Positions 15,310-28,800 of a stretch of 64,000 nucleotides of DNA are shown here, one piece after another. The position numbers and the translations under genes are program-made. Positions within the stretch are counted from its first letter, which is position 1, and every line of letters begins with the position of its first letter. Source of the stretch: Eudromia elegans (Eukaryota; Chordata; Aves; Tinamiformes; Tinamidae); the NCBI GenBank assembly GCA_003342815.1, contig PTEX01000412.1:245543-309542 (forward strand), written 5' to 3'. Below the pieces are notes generated by a model. It saw only the letters and a list, made by a program, of their open reading frames with translations. It ran no database searches and was not told where the DNA came from.

Positions 15310-18300
15310 TCCCGGTAGCAAGGCTAGGAGTGGAGCTGGAGCCTGGCACAGGAATCTTGTGGCCTTGTGATTCACCTAGTCCCTAAGAATAAACTAATTA
15401 TCCCCGAGACTTCCTGGCGCGAAGAGCTGGCATCCTGCAGTTGTACTGAGGAGTTGATGCTTCGGTTTGGTGTCCCCAAAGCGCTTCAAATTGAAGTGTG
15501 CGCTTGGCTGCTGTGGAGAGGGACAGACCCAGGGCTTGGGAAGTGCTGTGCTGTTGTCAGGGTGGCCTGCTGCACGAGGGTGGCTTTGCCTAATGAGCAG
15601 GATTGCCATGGAGCTGGGCAGCAAAGTGGCTGCAGAAAGACTTGAATTTCCATCAGCCAGGGCAGCTCAACTCAGCGTGAGTTGTTTTCAGTCTGAGCGG
15701 GTTTCCTGTTGTGGAACAGTGAGAGAGGTCATTGGGAGCTGGAGGTGGAGCGACAACAGTTGGCGTTGGCTTTTTGAGGGTTTTCTTTGTAAACAGTGAC
15801 CGGAAAGCTTTCTGGAGAGATGTCAGCTTTCCTTGGGTCTCTGGCTTGCTTGGATGCACCATCCAACCTGGGGGCGTCCCCGAGATGGGGAGGAGGTAAC
15901 GGGGAAGCACAGGGATCCTCCATGGGGGTGTTCAGTGGTGCTGTGGCTCATTTGAGGCAGAGCCATTGCTGCTTTACAAGTTTCCACCTTCCTAGCTAGA
16001 TTCATATTTAACTTAAGCCCTGAATTAAAGGTAAAGCTCAGTGCTGCTCACTGTGGGGCTTGTTGCCTTCAGCAAAGCAGTCTCGTTAGCAAGCAAATAG
16101 CAGCTTACAGGTTAACCAAGCATGTAAAGTGGCCGTGGTGCAGTTGCTGCTGCTGCGAGAGGAGCAATAAGTTCTGGCTGCAGCAAAAATAAAGGCAGGG
16201 TTTGAGCCATGGCAGCCTTTGATTTTCCTGCAGCAGCCTAGATAATGAAAAAGTGCTACTAAAAGTCACACTGCATGTGAGAATGCTTGTAAGTAGGTCA
16301 CCTAACACCTTGGCTGCCTCCCCTGGGGAAGAGGCAGTTTGGGCTGAAATTTCCAGTGACTCGCATAGCTGGGGAAAAAAAAAAATCTTCCTGGAGCAGC
16401 AGGAAGAGTTAATGGAGACATCTGGCTCTGCAGTGGGAGCAGCTGAGGTCCTGCGTGTTGCTGTCCCCTGCTTGCTCCCAGCCTGGCGTGCTGGGGAATA
16501 GCACTGTCTGCTGCAGCAGCTTTGCTCATTTTGTCCTTTTTTTTTTTTTTTCTCTTTTTTTCTTTGACATTGCAGCAAGGCAGGACACGAGGCCGCGTGC
16601 GTATACGGTGTTGACGACTCGGCTCGGGTTCGAATGCTCCGCTTGCTCCCTGCTAGGGCAGGGCTCACTAATCGGTTTTGGCTGTGGGAGGGAGGGAAAG
16701 TGTCTGAACATGTGAAAGAGATTAGCTTGTGATGGGGAGCTTGGAAACTGGTGGGGCTTCTATGTGGGTTAAGCGCTCAGTTTCTGTGTGGTCAGCGGTG
16801 GATTTTCCTGGTATTCCCAGCGTTTCTCCCTGCCACGGAGCGGGCAGATACCGTAGCTCAGGGTGCTGCAGGCAGACAGAGGCTCTGTACTGGGTACCAG
16901 TTCCTCAAGCTCAAGAGTAAAGTCATGCGTTGAGGGGGGCTGTTGCCCTGGGGTTTTCAAGATCCCTTGTTTTATTTCCTAGTGCTGGGCTTTGACAAAC
17001 TTCCTCTCTGGGGTATCCTCCTAATTTCGACGGGGAGTGCTGTTGTCTGTGCTCTCGTCGTCTGGTTCTTTGTTTGTCCGAGAATGAAGAGGAAAATCGA
17101 ACGTAAGTAACTGCTGGGGCTTTGCTGTTCTTTGGGGAAGGGCAGTGCTTTTGCTAACCAACTACTCTTTTTACAGAGGTGGGGAATCTTGTTAGCCCCA
17201 GGGCTGTTATTAGAAGTGTCACTTAGCGGCTTAAGTGCTAACTTGAGCTCTGCCAACCTGAGTCACTAGGTATTTTCTAATCAAGCTGTTGGACCCTTCA
17301 TGCTTTTAGCAGCAGCAGCAGCACCTGAGCGCTGCCTTTTGTCACCCTTCAGTGTCCCCCTCTGAGCAGCCCTGCTCCTGCAGGGTGTCTGGCAGCCAAG
17401 TCCTGGCTGTGCAGGGTGATCTCTCCTTGAACTGGAAGAGGCACTGAGCAATAAATCGAGCATCCACCCAGCGCAGGGGAGGTAGGAGGTAACATGCCTC
17501 TTAACCAGCGTGCAGGATTAAAGGTTACATACCTGGTGATCAATCTTTGGCCTGGCAGATACAGATCACAAGTTTAAAGCTGTGTAATCTTATGAAATCC
17601 TTGCCCTGGAGCTGCAATATCTATTGAAAGGCATCCAAAGTAGCAGTCCCAAGCGCTGGCTGCCTCGCGGAGCTCTCCTGGAGCAGTGTGTGGTCTTGCA
17701 TATCAATTTGGTGTGCAGTCTGAGGCATTTAAAGGGCTCCAGAGGAGGGGATAATGAGTGTCCTTGTCAAGCTTGTGTAATTGGGGTGTGACTAACAGCC
17801 ACCCTTGAAACTTCTCCAATGGTTGGAGTTCCAGCGCTGCTGCTGCTGCCCCAGCGTGCAGGCTGCAGGGAGGTCAGCATCAAACCCCACACACTGCAGG
17901 ACACCAGTTCCACTAGGAAGCTCTGCAGAGCCCTTAGGGAAGGAGGGGTAGCTGAATACTGCAGCCTGAGAGGCCTCGCAGCGCCCAAACCAGCAGGAAA
18001 GCACTTGTCCTGGAGGTGAAGGTGGTTCTTGGGTACTGGCTGACTTCATGTTTTCACCTGAAGGCCGCAGGCTTCCTGGCAGAGGGGGAGTAACTGTCTT
18101 GGTTTCCAGGACATGAAAATACTGGCTTGGCTCTTGCAGTGGGGCAGGAAACCAGGCTGCCCTGTTTGGGTTCCTGAGCTTGCCCTGGGTGCTGGGCTGA
18201 GCTGGGGACAGAGGAGAGAAGTTGGGATGTTTACCAGGCGCTCTCCTGTCACCTCCGGGAGTCATAACCACATGAGAAGCAGCTATTTGTGTCAACCAGC

Positions 18301-20710
18301 TTGTGGCCAAGCACTTCCCTGTGGCGGCTGGGAATGAGGATGTAACCTTGTGTGCCCAGAGATAACCATAGCTTGTGATTGGTACAACAGGAATCTCTGC
18401 TGGAGGAATAACAGGCAAAACCCCCTCTGGTGCTGCTCGCCACACCCCGTGTGGGTGTGTGGGGCCTAAAAATAGGAGATGAGCTGGTTTATGGCAGTGT
18501 GGCTCTTGGGACAAGGTGGCACTGCCGCATGGAAGAGGGCCAGCTAGTTTACTGCCCCCCAGTTCTGAACTTTGGCAGTTTAGCTGCCATAAAGCTGAGG
18601 TGCCAAGGGAGCTGGCTCAGCCCCGCTCTCCTGTGCCCCAGGACAAACCCAGGCTCCAGGACCCTGGTCACAGTGCTGGGAAGGGGGTTAATGGCTGCTG
18701 CCTTTCTTGCCAGGAGAGATTAAATCAAGTCCTTCCGAAAGCCCCCTGATGGAGAAGAACAGCAGTTTGAAGGAAGAGCACGAGGAGCCCAAAGTGCCCT
18801 TGGGCAGCAGCGTGGGCGAGACCAAGAGCCCCGCGGCTGATGTGTCAGCGGTGCCGCCACGGGTGGCTGTGGAGGAGAGAACGGTCTCCTTCAACCTAGG
18901 AGACTTGGAGGAGGCCCCGGAGCGTGAGAGGCTCTCCAGCCTTGACCTGAAGGAAACAAACATTGACAGTGGTGAGTGGAAGGATCCATGGGGATGTGTT
19001 GGTGCCCTTGGTCCTGGTTTTCATGCCCATTCCTGCAAAACTGGTGTTGCTGGGAGCTGAAAGCCCCTCTTCTTTCTCCAGCAGGAGCCGTGCAGCTGCC
19101 CAACGGCAACCTCGTGCAGTTCAACCAGGCCGTGAGCCACCACGTCAACTCCAGCGGGCAGTACCAATACCACACGGTGCACAAGGACTCGGGCCTCTAC
19201 AAGGAGCTGCTGCACAAGCTGCACCTCGCCAAGATGGGTGACTGCATGGGTGACTCGGGGGACAAGCCGCTGCGGCGCAACAACAGTTACACCTCGTACA
19301 CCATGGCCATCTGCGGCATGCCCCTGGACTCCTTCCGAGCCAAGGAGGGCGAGCCCAAGGGCGACGAGATGGAGAAACTGACGTGGCCCGCGGCCGACAC
19401 CAAGAAGAGGGTGCGCATGGACAGCTACACCAGCTACTGCAACGCCGTGGCCGACGCGCACCCGGCCGCCGACGTGGATCTGAACACGGCCCAGGTGGAG
19501 ATGGGCATCGGCAGCGACAGGAAGTGCAGCAGCAACTCCCTGGAAGAGTGGAATGACCAGGACAAGCCAGAAGTGTCCCTGCTCTTCCAGTTCCTGCAGA
19601 TCCTGACTGCCTGTTTTGGCTCTTTTGCCCACGGTGGCAATGATGTCAGGTGAGTCTGGCGAGGCTGGTGGCTTTGCTTGCTGGCTCTGTCACACGTGAG
19701 CGTGCAGAAATGGAGCTGCTGGCCCTCTGGAACCGCTCTTCTCTCTTGCAGCAACGCCATCGGCCCTCTGGTCGCCCTCTACCTCGTCTACCAGACGGGC
19801 GACGTGGCCACCAAGGTGGCGACTCCCATCTGGCTGCTGCTCTACGGAGGTGCCGGCATCTGCATCGGCTTGTGGGTCTGGGGAAGGAGGGTCATCCAGA
19901 CCATGGGGAAGGACCTGACTCCCATCACGCCGTCGAGGTGAGGCCCTGCTGGGGGTCACCCTTGGGTGGCTGCTGAGCAGCAGCCCTGTTGTGGCTCAGG
20001 GAGGACCTGTGACGTGTCCCAGCTTGTGGAGCCTCTCTCTCCTCGTGACCCTTCGGAAGGGGAGCTGATCCTGCTGCGCGGGGCCTGCTCAGCACCACGT
20101 GGGGGATGCGGTGGGTGGCGTGGGGCCCTGTGGTGACCCTCCTCACCTGCTTCCTCGCCCTGCAGTGGCTTCAGCATCGAGCTGGCGTCTGCCCTCACCG
20201 TGGTGATCGCCTCCAACGTGGGCCTCCCCATCAGCACGACGCACTGCAAGGTGAGCGGCGGTGCCTGCCACCCGCCTGCTGAGGAGCTCCCCAAGCAGCC
20301 CATGCTGCCCTGGGCCTCCCAGGCCTAGCATCTCCCTGCCAGCGCCGAGGGAGCCAAGAATCCTTGGAGAGAGGCCCTGGGAAAGGCACTGGGAACAGAG
20401 CGGCTCTGAGGGAGCTGCCGTGGCCCTGCCAAGGGGCCCAGGCTGCTCGGCCAAGGTGGCTCCGTTCTTCCCGGGGGAGATGCTGGGAATGTGGTGGGGT
20501 TCCCCCTTGGCCCGGGGGGCTCCGGGCCTCACGGCACCTCTCCCGCAGGTGGGCTCCGTGGTGTCCGTGGGCTGGCTGCGCTCCCGCAAAGCCGTCGACT
20601 GGCGCCTCTTCCGCAACATCTTCGTGGCCTGGTTCGTCACCGTGCCCATCTCGGGCCTCATCAGCGCTGCCATCATGGCCCTCTTCAAGTTCGCCATCCT
20701 GAGCGCCTGA
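11951..20710 (+). CDS. SLC20A1: SLC20A1 (PiT-1), sodium-phosphate symporter, complete
   Basis: Plasma-membrane Na+-dependent inorganic phosphate importer. Ten coding exons give 687 aa (human 679): 11951-12311, 12385-12525, 12653-12738, 14861-14957, 16983-17102, 18714-18971, 19082-19649, 19752-19937, 20166-20250, 20549-20710. The ATG at 11951 has a good context (GCCATGG); an upstream in-frame ATG at 11882 is less likely. Both PiT signature repeats are present: [18 protein letters not shown] near residue 45 and [19 protein letters not shown] in the C-terminal half, each flanked by hydrophobic membrane segments. Exons 7-8 encode the long polar central loop with the [19 protein letters not shown] block. 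The protein is PiT-1 rather than PiT-2, because the loop and the WSELLKI and [19 protein letters not shown] segments follow SLC20A1. Exon 8 has a double acceptor (see findings). The transcript ends near 21255. Confidence 0.97.
14644..14730 (-). mobile_element. CR1 LINE fragment (3' end) in SLC20A1 intron
   Basis: The plus strand reads ATCACAGAGTCACAGGCTGG, then GGTTGGAAGGGACC and GATCATCTAGT. This is the reverse complement of the conserved avian CR1 3' tail with its terminal short repeats. About 90 bp, clearly 5'-truncated and without coding capacity. Confidence 0.8.
15278..15310 (+). repeat. Poly(T) tract in SLC20A1 intron
   Basis: About 33 bases of T with one interrupting C. A simple repeat, 1.7 kb before the next exon and too far away to be its polypyrimidine tract. 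A shorter T-rich run lies at 16538-16564. Confidence 0.8.
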
Positions 20711-21255
20711 GGGGACATGGCCCTGGGCCCCCTTTCACAACCAGGGCTGCTTCCCCCCCAGCCTCCCACCTACTGTAGGTTTCTTGCCTTCGCCCTGGGC
20801 CTTTCCTCCCTTCCCTAGTGCTGTCACTGAATTATTATCTTTTTCTTTCTAAAAAAGAGAAGACTTCGCTGCATTCCCAGCCCTGCTGGGTGTGGGAGGA
20901 GCCACCGCTCATCCCCGTAGCTGTAGATTAGCGGAGGAGGGGAGGTCACTTGTTATTTTCTAATTTAAACTGCTCTTAATGATGACGATGCTCCTGCTGT
21001 GACCGCTCCTCCATGGAGCGCAGCCCAATGCTGGTTCCTGCTCCCCGGGCGCCGCTGCCTCCGTGTGGCCTCGACCCGGCTCCAGCTTCCACCTCCATCA
21101 CCCTCGTGTGACGCCAGCGGAGCCACCCCGGTCCCCTCCTGCTCCTGGGATGTCAATATTGGGGTGTAGGGGGACATGGCCGGGGTCCCCCTGTGTCCCA
21201 GCACTCGCTCGCTGCTGCTACCTCGGGAATAATAAAAGTTTCCTTCTTAGGGCAG
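20711..21255 (+). terminator. SLC20A1: SLC20A1 3' UTR and poly(A) signal
   Basis: The stop TGA is at 20708-20710. The only canonical AATAAA downstream is at 21231-21236, followed by GT-rich sequence, so cleavage is expected near 21250 and the 3' UTR is about 0.54 kb. Confidence 0.75.
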
Positions 21256-21876
21256 CCCCTGTGGCTGGGGCCCCGCGTGGGCTGGGGCTGTGGGGACCGA
21301 TAAGGGTGGCACGTGCGACGCCCCTGTCACATGGTGGCCTGGCCACGTGGGTTATCGGTGCAGCCCAGCCGGGGCTGCCGTCCCCTCCCTGTCACCACTC
21401 TCACCCTGGGCCTGGCTGTGACCGCTGTGGCGCTGCAGCCCCCTCATCATGTCCCCCCCCCCCCCCACTTCCCAGCTGCTGTCCCCAAGGTGTGGGGACA
21501 GCTCTGCAGTCCCTGTGCCCCTGTGTCAATGCAGTGACACCGAGTGACATAAGTGGGTGCCTGACATGGGACAGGGGGCTGTGTTTCCCCCCCCACCCCA
21601 ACGCTGCTCCCAGTGCCAACCCCCACACAGTGGGGCTGGGGACTGTCCCCTGTGTCCCATGGGGATGAGCCTGCGGCCACGTGGGGCTGTGATCCCACCC
21701 TCGCAGCTGTCACCGTCCTTGTCCCAAGCCAGGGGGCCTGACCCCCCTGTGCTTAATGATTAACGAGCGGCCTCTGCTGACGAGGGACGGGGGGGCCCCA
21801 AGGCAGGGGGGGCGGGCGCGGGGCGGGCCGGGCGGTCCCGTTAAAGCAGCGCCTGCGACGGCCTGAGGCGACAACG
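21256..21876 (+). promoter_or_regulatory. NT5DC4: SLC20A1-NT5DC4 spacer with NT5DC4 promoter
   Basis: The left part is unique GC-rich DNA with a C/G homopolymer run near 21451-21470 and no gene signs. The last ~100 bp (21780-21876) is CpG-dense with several GGGCGGG GC boxes just before the NT5DC4 start codon, consistent with a compact TATA-less promoter. Confidence 0.45.
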
Positions 21877-25157
<3,281 letters not shown>

Positions 25158-25808
25158 GCTGCCCCTTCCAGCTCCTTGGTGGCCCCAGCCAAGGCCACCC
25201 GCAGCGATGTCCATCCCCGCTGCAGAGGTGGCACCGGGAACCCAAAGCCATCGTGGGGCTCCGTGTCCCCCCCCGTCTCACCCGCGTTGACGTTGGGCCC
25301 CAGGCGGCCCCCGCGCCGGGTCGATGCGGATGGATGTGGCATCAAGCAAGAGGGCTCCGGGGTCCCCGTCCCCTCCGCGAGCTTGGCTCCACTTGCATTT
25401 TTAACCCTTTTCTATTTATAAAAAGATGCTCAAACTCCTGGTTAAGTTTTATTGGCGCCACAAAATGGGAAAAAAATAATCCTAAATTTGGTTATTTGCA
25501 AAGAAAAGGACCAGACCCTGGGAGATGGGGTGAAGTGCCCTGCTGGAAGGGGCTGCCAAACTGCAATGGCCTCAGGGTCCTGCGTGGGACCCTAGGAGTG
25601 CCGAGAGCTCCACGAGGGAAGCCCATCCCTCGGGACACGGCTCCAAAAGGTGCCCCATGCCACCGCAGCTTTACATAAATACACATATACATTTAAAAAG
25701 AGCAGAATAGGTCAATGACACGTTGCCCCCCCATGCATTTACACTCGCCTGAGGGGCGACGAGAGAAGGAAGCGAGAGCCACCAGGCTGCCAGGCCCAGG
25801 CCCAGGGG
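25158..25808. terminator. Converging 3' UTRs of NT5DC4 and CKAP2L
   Basis: NT5DC4 stops at 25157 and CKAP2L (minus) at 25809, only 651 bp apart. CKAP2L has a canonical poly(A) signal, seen as TTTATT on the plus strand at 25447-25452. NT5DC4 has no canonical AATAAA here; AATAAT near 25476 is the nearest variant. The two transcripts probably meet or overlap between 25.43 and 25.50 kb. Confidence 0.5.
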
Positions 25809-28800
25809 CTACAGAGCCAGAATCTCCATCTCCGTCACCTCCGGCAAGGCCTCGTTCTTCCGAAAGAAGAGCTCACCCTCCTCTTCGGCGTCCAGGATGT
25901 CGTTGAGGGACGACACCACCGTGTCGTGGTCCTTGAGCATGGGCGGGTAGCGGCTCCCAGCCCGCTCGATGCGCTGCGAGCGCCGCACGGGCGTCAGCAG
26001 CCTCAGCTCTTGGCCTTCTGCCGGGCACTCCTTGGGCCTGCGGCGAGAGGAGAAGATGTGAGGTGAAGGCGACCGCGGGGACGGGCAGGGCGCGAGGTGG
26101 GGACCCTACCTGGGGACAGACAGGACTCGCAGCTTGAGCTTGATGGACGAGCTGGGCGGGCGCTTTCCCGTCACGCAGGGAGTCTCTGCCGTGCGGAGCC
26201 TCTCGCTCGGCCCGGGCGTCGTGGCCTCCCAAAGAGCAGGCGGCTCCGGCTGGGAGGAGAAGAGCAGCGCGGCTGTAGAGCAGGAGGAAAGCTGCAGTTC
26301 TTTGGGGGTCACCCCAGCACTGGCATCGTGTTTCGGAGCAGTTCCTGGAGGAGCCTTACCCTCGTTTGCAGGATGAGGAGAGCGGGCTCCGTCCAAGGCA
26401 CCAGGAGAGCTGGGACACGCCAGCCCCGGTGCCTGCCCCGGCGGGCACGCAGGTCCTTCGCACGTGCCCCCCACACCCTTCAGCATCTGCAGGATGACTT
26501 CCCGGAGCTCCTGCAGCGGCTGCAAGGGAAGCGAGGGCGGCTTGAGGGCTGGCCCGCCACGAGGGCGGCTCTTTGGCTGCACCCCGTGTTGAGGAGAGCG
26601 ACGGATGGCGGCAAAACTTCCCTGGATCCTGCTGGTTCTGAGCTGCAGCTGGAAGCAACCGCCCGCTTTCCCCTCCCTCCTGCAGCAGTTGCCCAGTGTC
26701 TCCCTGAGATTAAAGCCCCGGGTGCTTCCTAGGAGCAAAGGGCTGCAGCTCCAGCTGCTGCTTCCCAAATCTGACCTCCCGGATCCCGAGGGAAGCAGCC
26801 AGGGCTCCTCACTCACCACGGCACCGGCGCACACGGCATCTTTGTAGAGCCCCATGGCATCGAAGGGGCCCGCGCGGGCCAGCAGCTTCGCTTTGCACAC
26901 CCAGAACCTGGCATACCTCTCGGTGTGGGGCACGTGGGCCAGCATGTCCAGGAGCTTCTCGGTAGGGACACCCTGCAACGACACCACAGAGAGGGCTCAG
27001 GGGAGGCCCTGAGCAGCCTGGAGTTTGTACCTGATCTTTTGTTGTCCCCTGCAAGGCCTTGGGCTAACCCCAAAGCTCCCACCCTTGCCCACCTCCTCCA
27101 CAAGCTTCAGGCAGTTGGTTAAGATGCTGTTGATCCTGTCCAAGCAGACCCGCTCCGGTCTCTCCTCCTTTTCCTCCTTGGCGCTGCTCCTGCAGACTGG
27201 CTTCTCCTTTGGCGGCTTTTTCCGAGGCAGCGTCATCGGGGGCCGCTTGTACGACTTCCCTTTGGACGCCAACCACTCCTGTAGCTGCCTCCTGTTGGGA
27301 ATCATGGAATCCTTAAGGTTGGAAGGGACCTCTAGAGGTCATCTAGTCCAACCCCCCGCACACGCAGGGTCACCTAGAGCATGAGGCACAGGATGAAGGG
27401 ATCATGGTCACCCCCACCCCACGGGAGCTGCTCTTGCATGGCCTGTGTTAAACCACCCTTGGGAGGCTCTGAAAGGGGTGGCAGGTGGGCACGGACGGGG
27501 CCAAAGGTGCCACTTACTTACGGTCCTCGGGCGTGGGGGTCTTGGGAATGCGCCTTGCCTGTGTGCTGGCCGGGGGCAGCACGGGCTCCTGGAGCCTTTC
27601 TCTCCGTGTCTTAAAATCCCTCTCAAGCGCCAAGGTTTTGGAGCTGTAGGTGCCACGAGCGGCGGCTGGGGGGCCTGTCCCTCGGGCCATCGTTGCGCGG
27701 CCCGGAGGTGCCGTCTTGGCCTCCTTCCTCCCTGTCTCCCCTCTCGGCCTGCCACCGACCAGCCTGGGGCTGCATCTCTTCGTGCACCCCTGTTTTGCAG
27801 CCCCTTGGGGCCTGCTGGAGGCCGGAGGTTTTGCAGGCAGTTTCAGCTGGGGAGCTCTACTGTGGTGCTGGTAATTCCCAGCTGGAAGTGCGCCGGCCGC
27901 TTTTCCTAGGGGCAGCCTTGCCACGTTAACACTTTCGGGTTTTGCTGCTGGCTTTTTATGTGGCCAAGCCCTAGAGGCAGTTTGTAGAGGAGCGGGCTGC
28001 AACACCCCAGTTTTGCTGCTCAGTTTCCAAGATGTGTCCTTTGCGCCCGGCAGGGAGTTCCCGAGCTGATGCTGAATCAGCTCCTCCCTCTTCTGGTGAC
28101 AGTTAATTCTGCCTTTCAGGCCCTGGCTGGGCCTGGCTCTTGTGGCAGGGGGTGTTCTGTGAGCCAACGCTCTCCTGTCACTCTTGCCATTGGGCTCAAA
28201 CACACTGCTCGGTGCGCGCTCCGAAGGGCCTTGTCCTGGGAAGTTCTCTTTGTTGCAGAGCAGCCTCTCGTGCAGGCGCCTATTTAGGGAGCGAGGTGCT
28301 CCGGGCAGAGTGGCAGCAGGGACGGGCTCCTTGGCTGCTTCCTCGGCCCGTCGTGCGTCGAGGCGAGTGGAGGTGGAAGGTGGCAGCTTCCCCCGGGGCT
28401 GCACGGAGGGTTTCATGCTGGGCGGCCGGGTGCTCTTCCGAAGCTGCTCCGAAGGCGCCGCCGCTGCTGCCACTCCATGGGGGGGCTTTGAAGGCCTCTG
28501 CGGAGGGCCGAGGCCGGCGCGGTGGGTGCTTGGGACACCCAGCTTGTTGTCCCTGCGCGTGCCCTTCGCCGTGCTCGTGACAACGTTCTCCCTGCTCCTG
28601 GCCACCTGGAGAGAAGGAGCAAAATCCAGCTCCAAAAGTGGCAGAATGGAGAAGAGACCCCAGCGTGGTCACACCGTGACCGTTCACCCCGTCCCAGCCT
28701 GGGGGAAACGCACAGAGGCCTGTGGATGACACAGTAGTTGCCAATAGAACGATGCCACCCCATCCCACCAGCGCTTGCAGGGCGCAGAGAAGTCCCCCAG

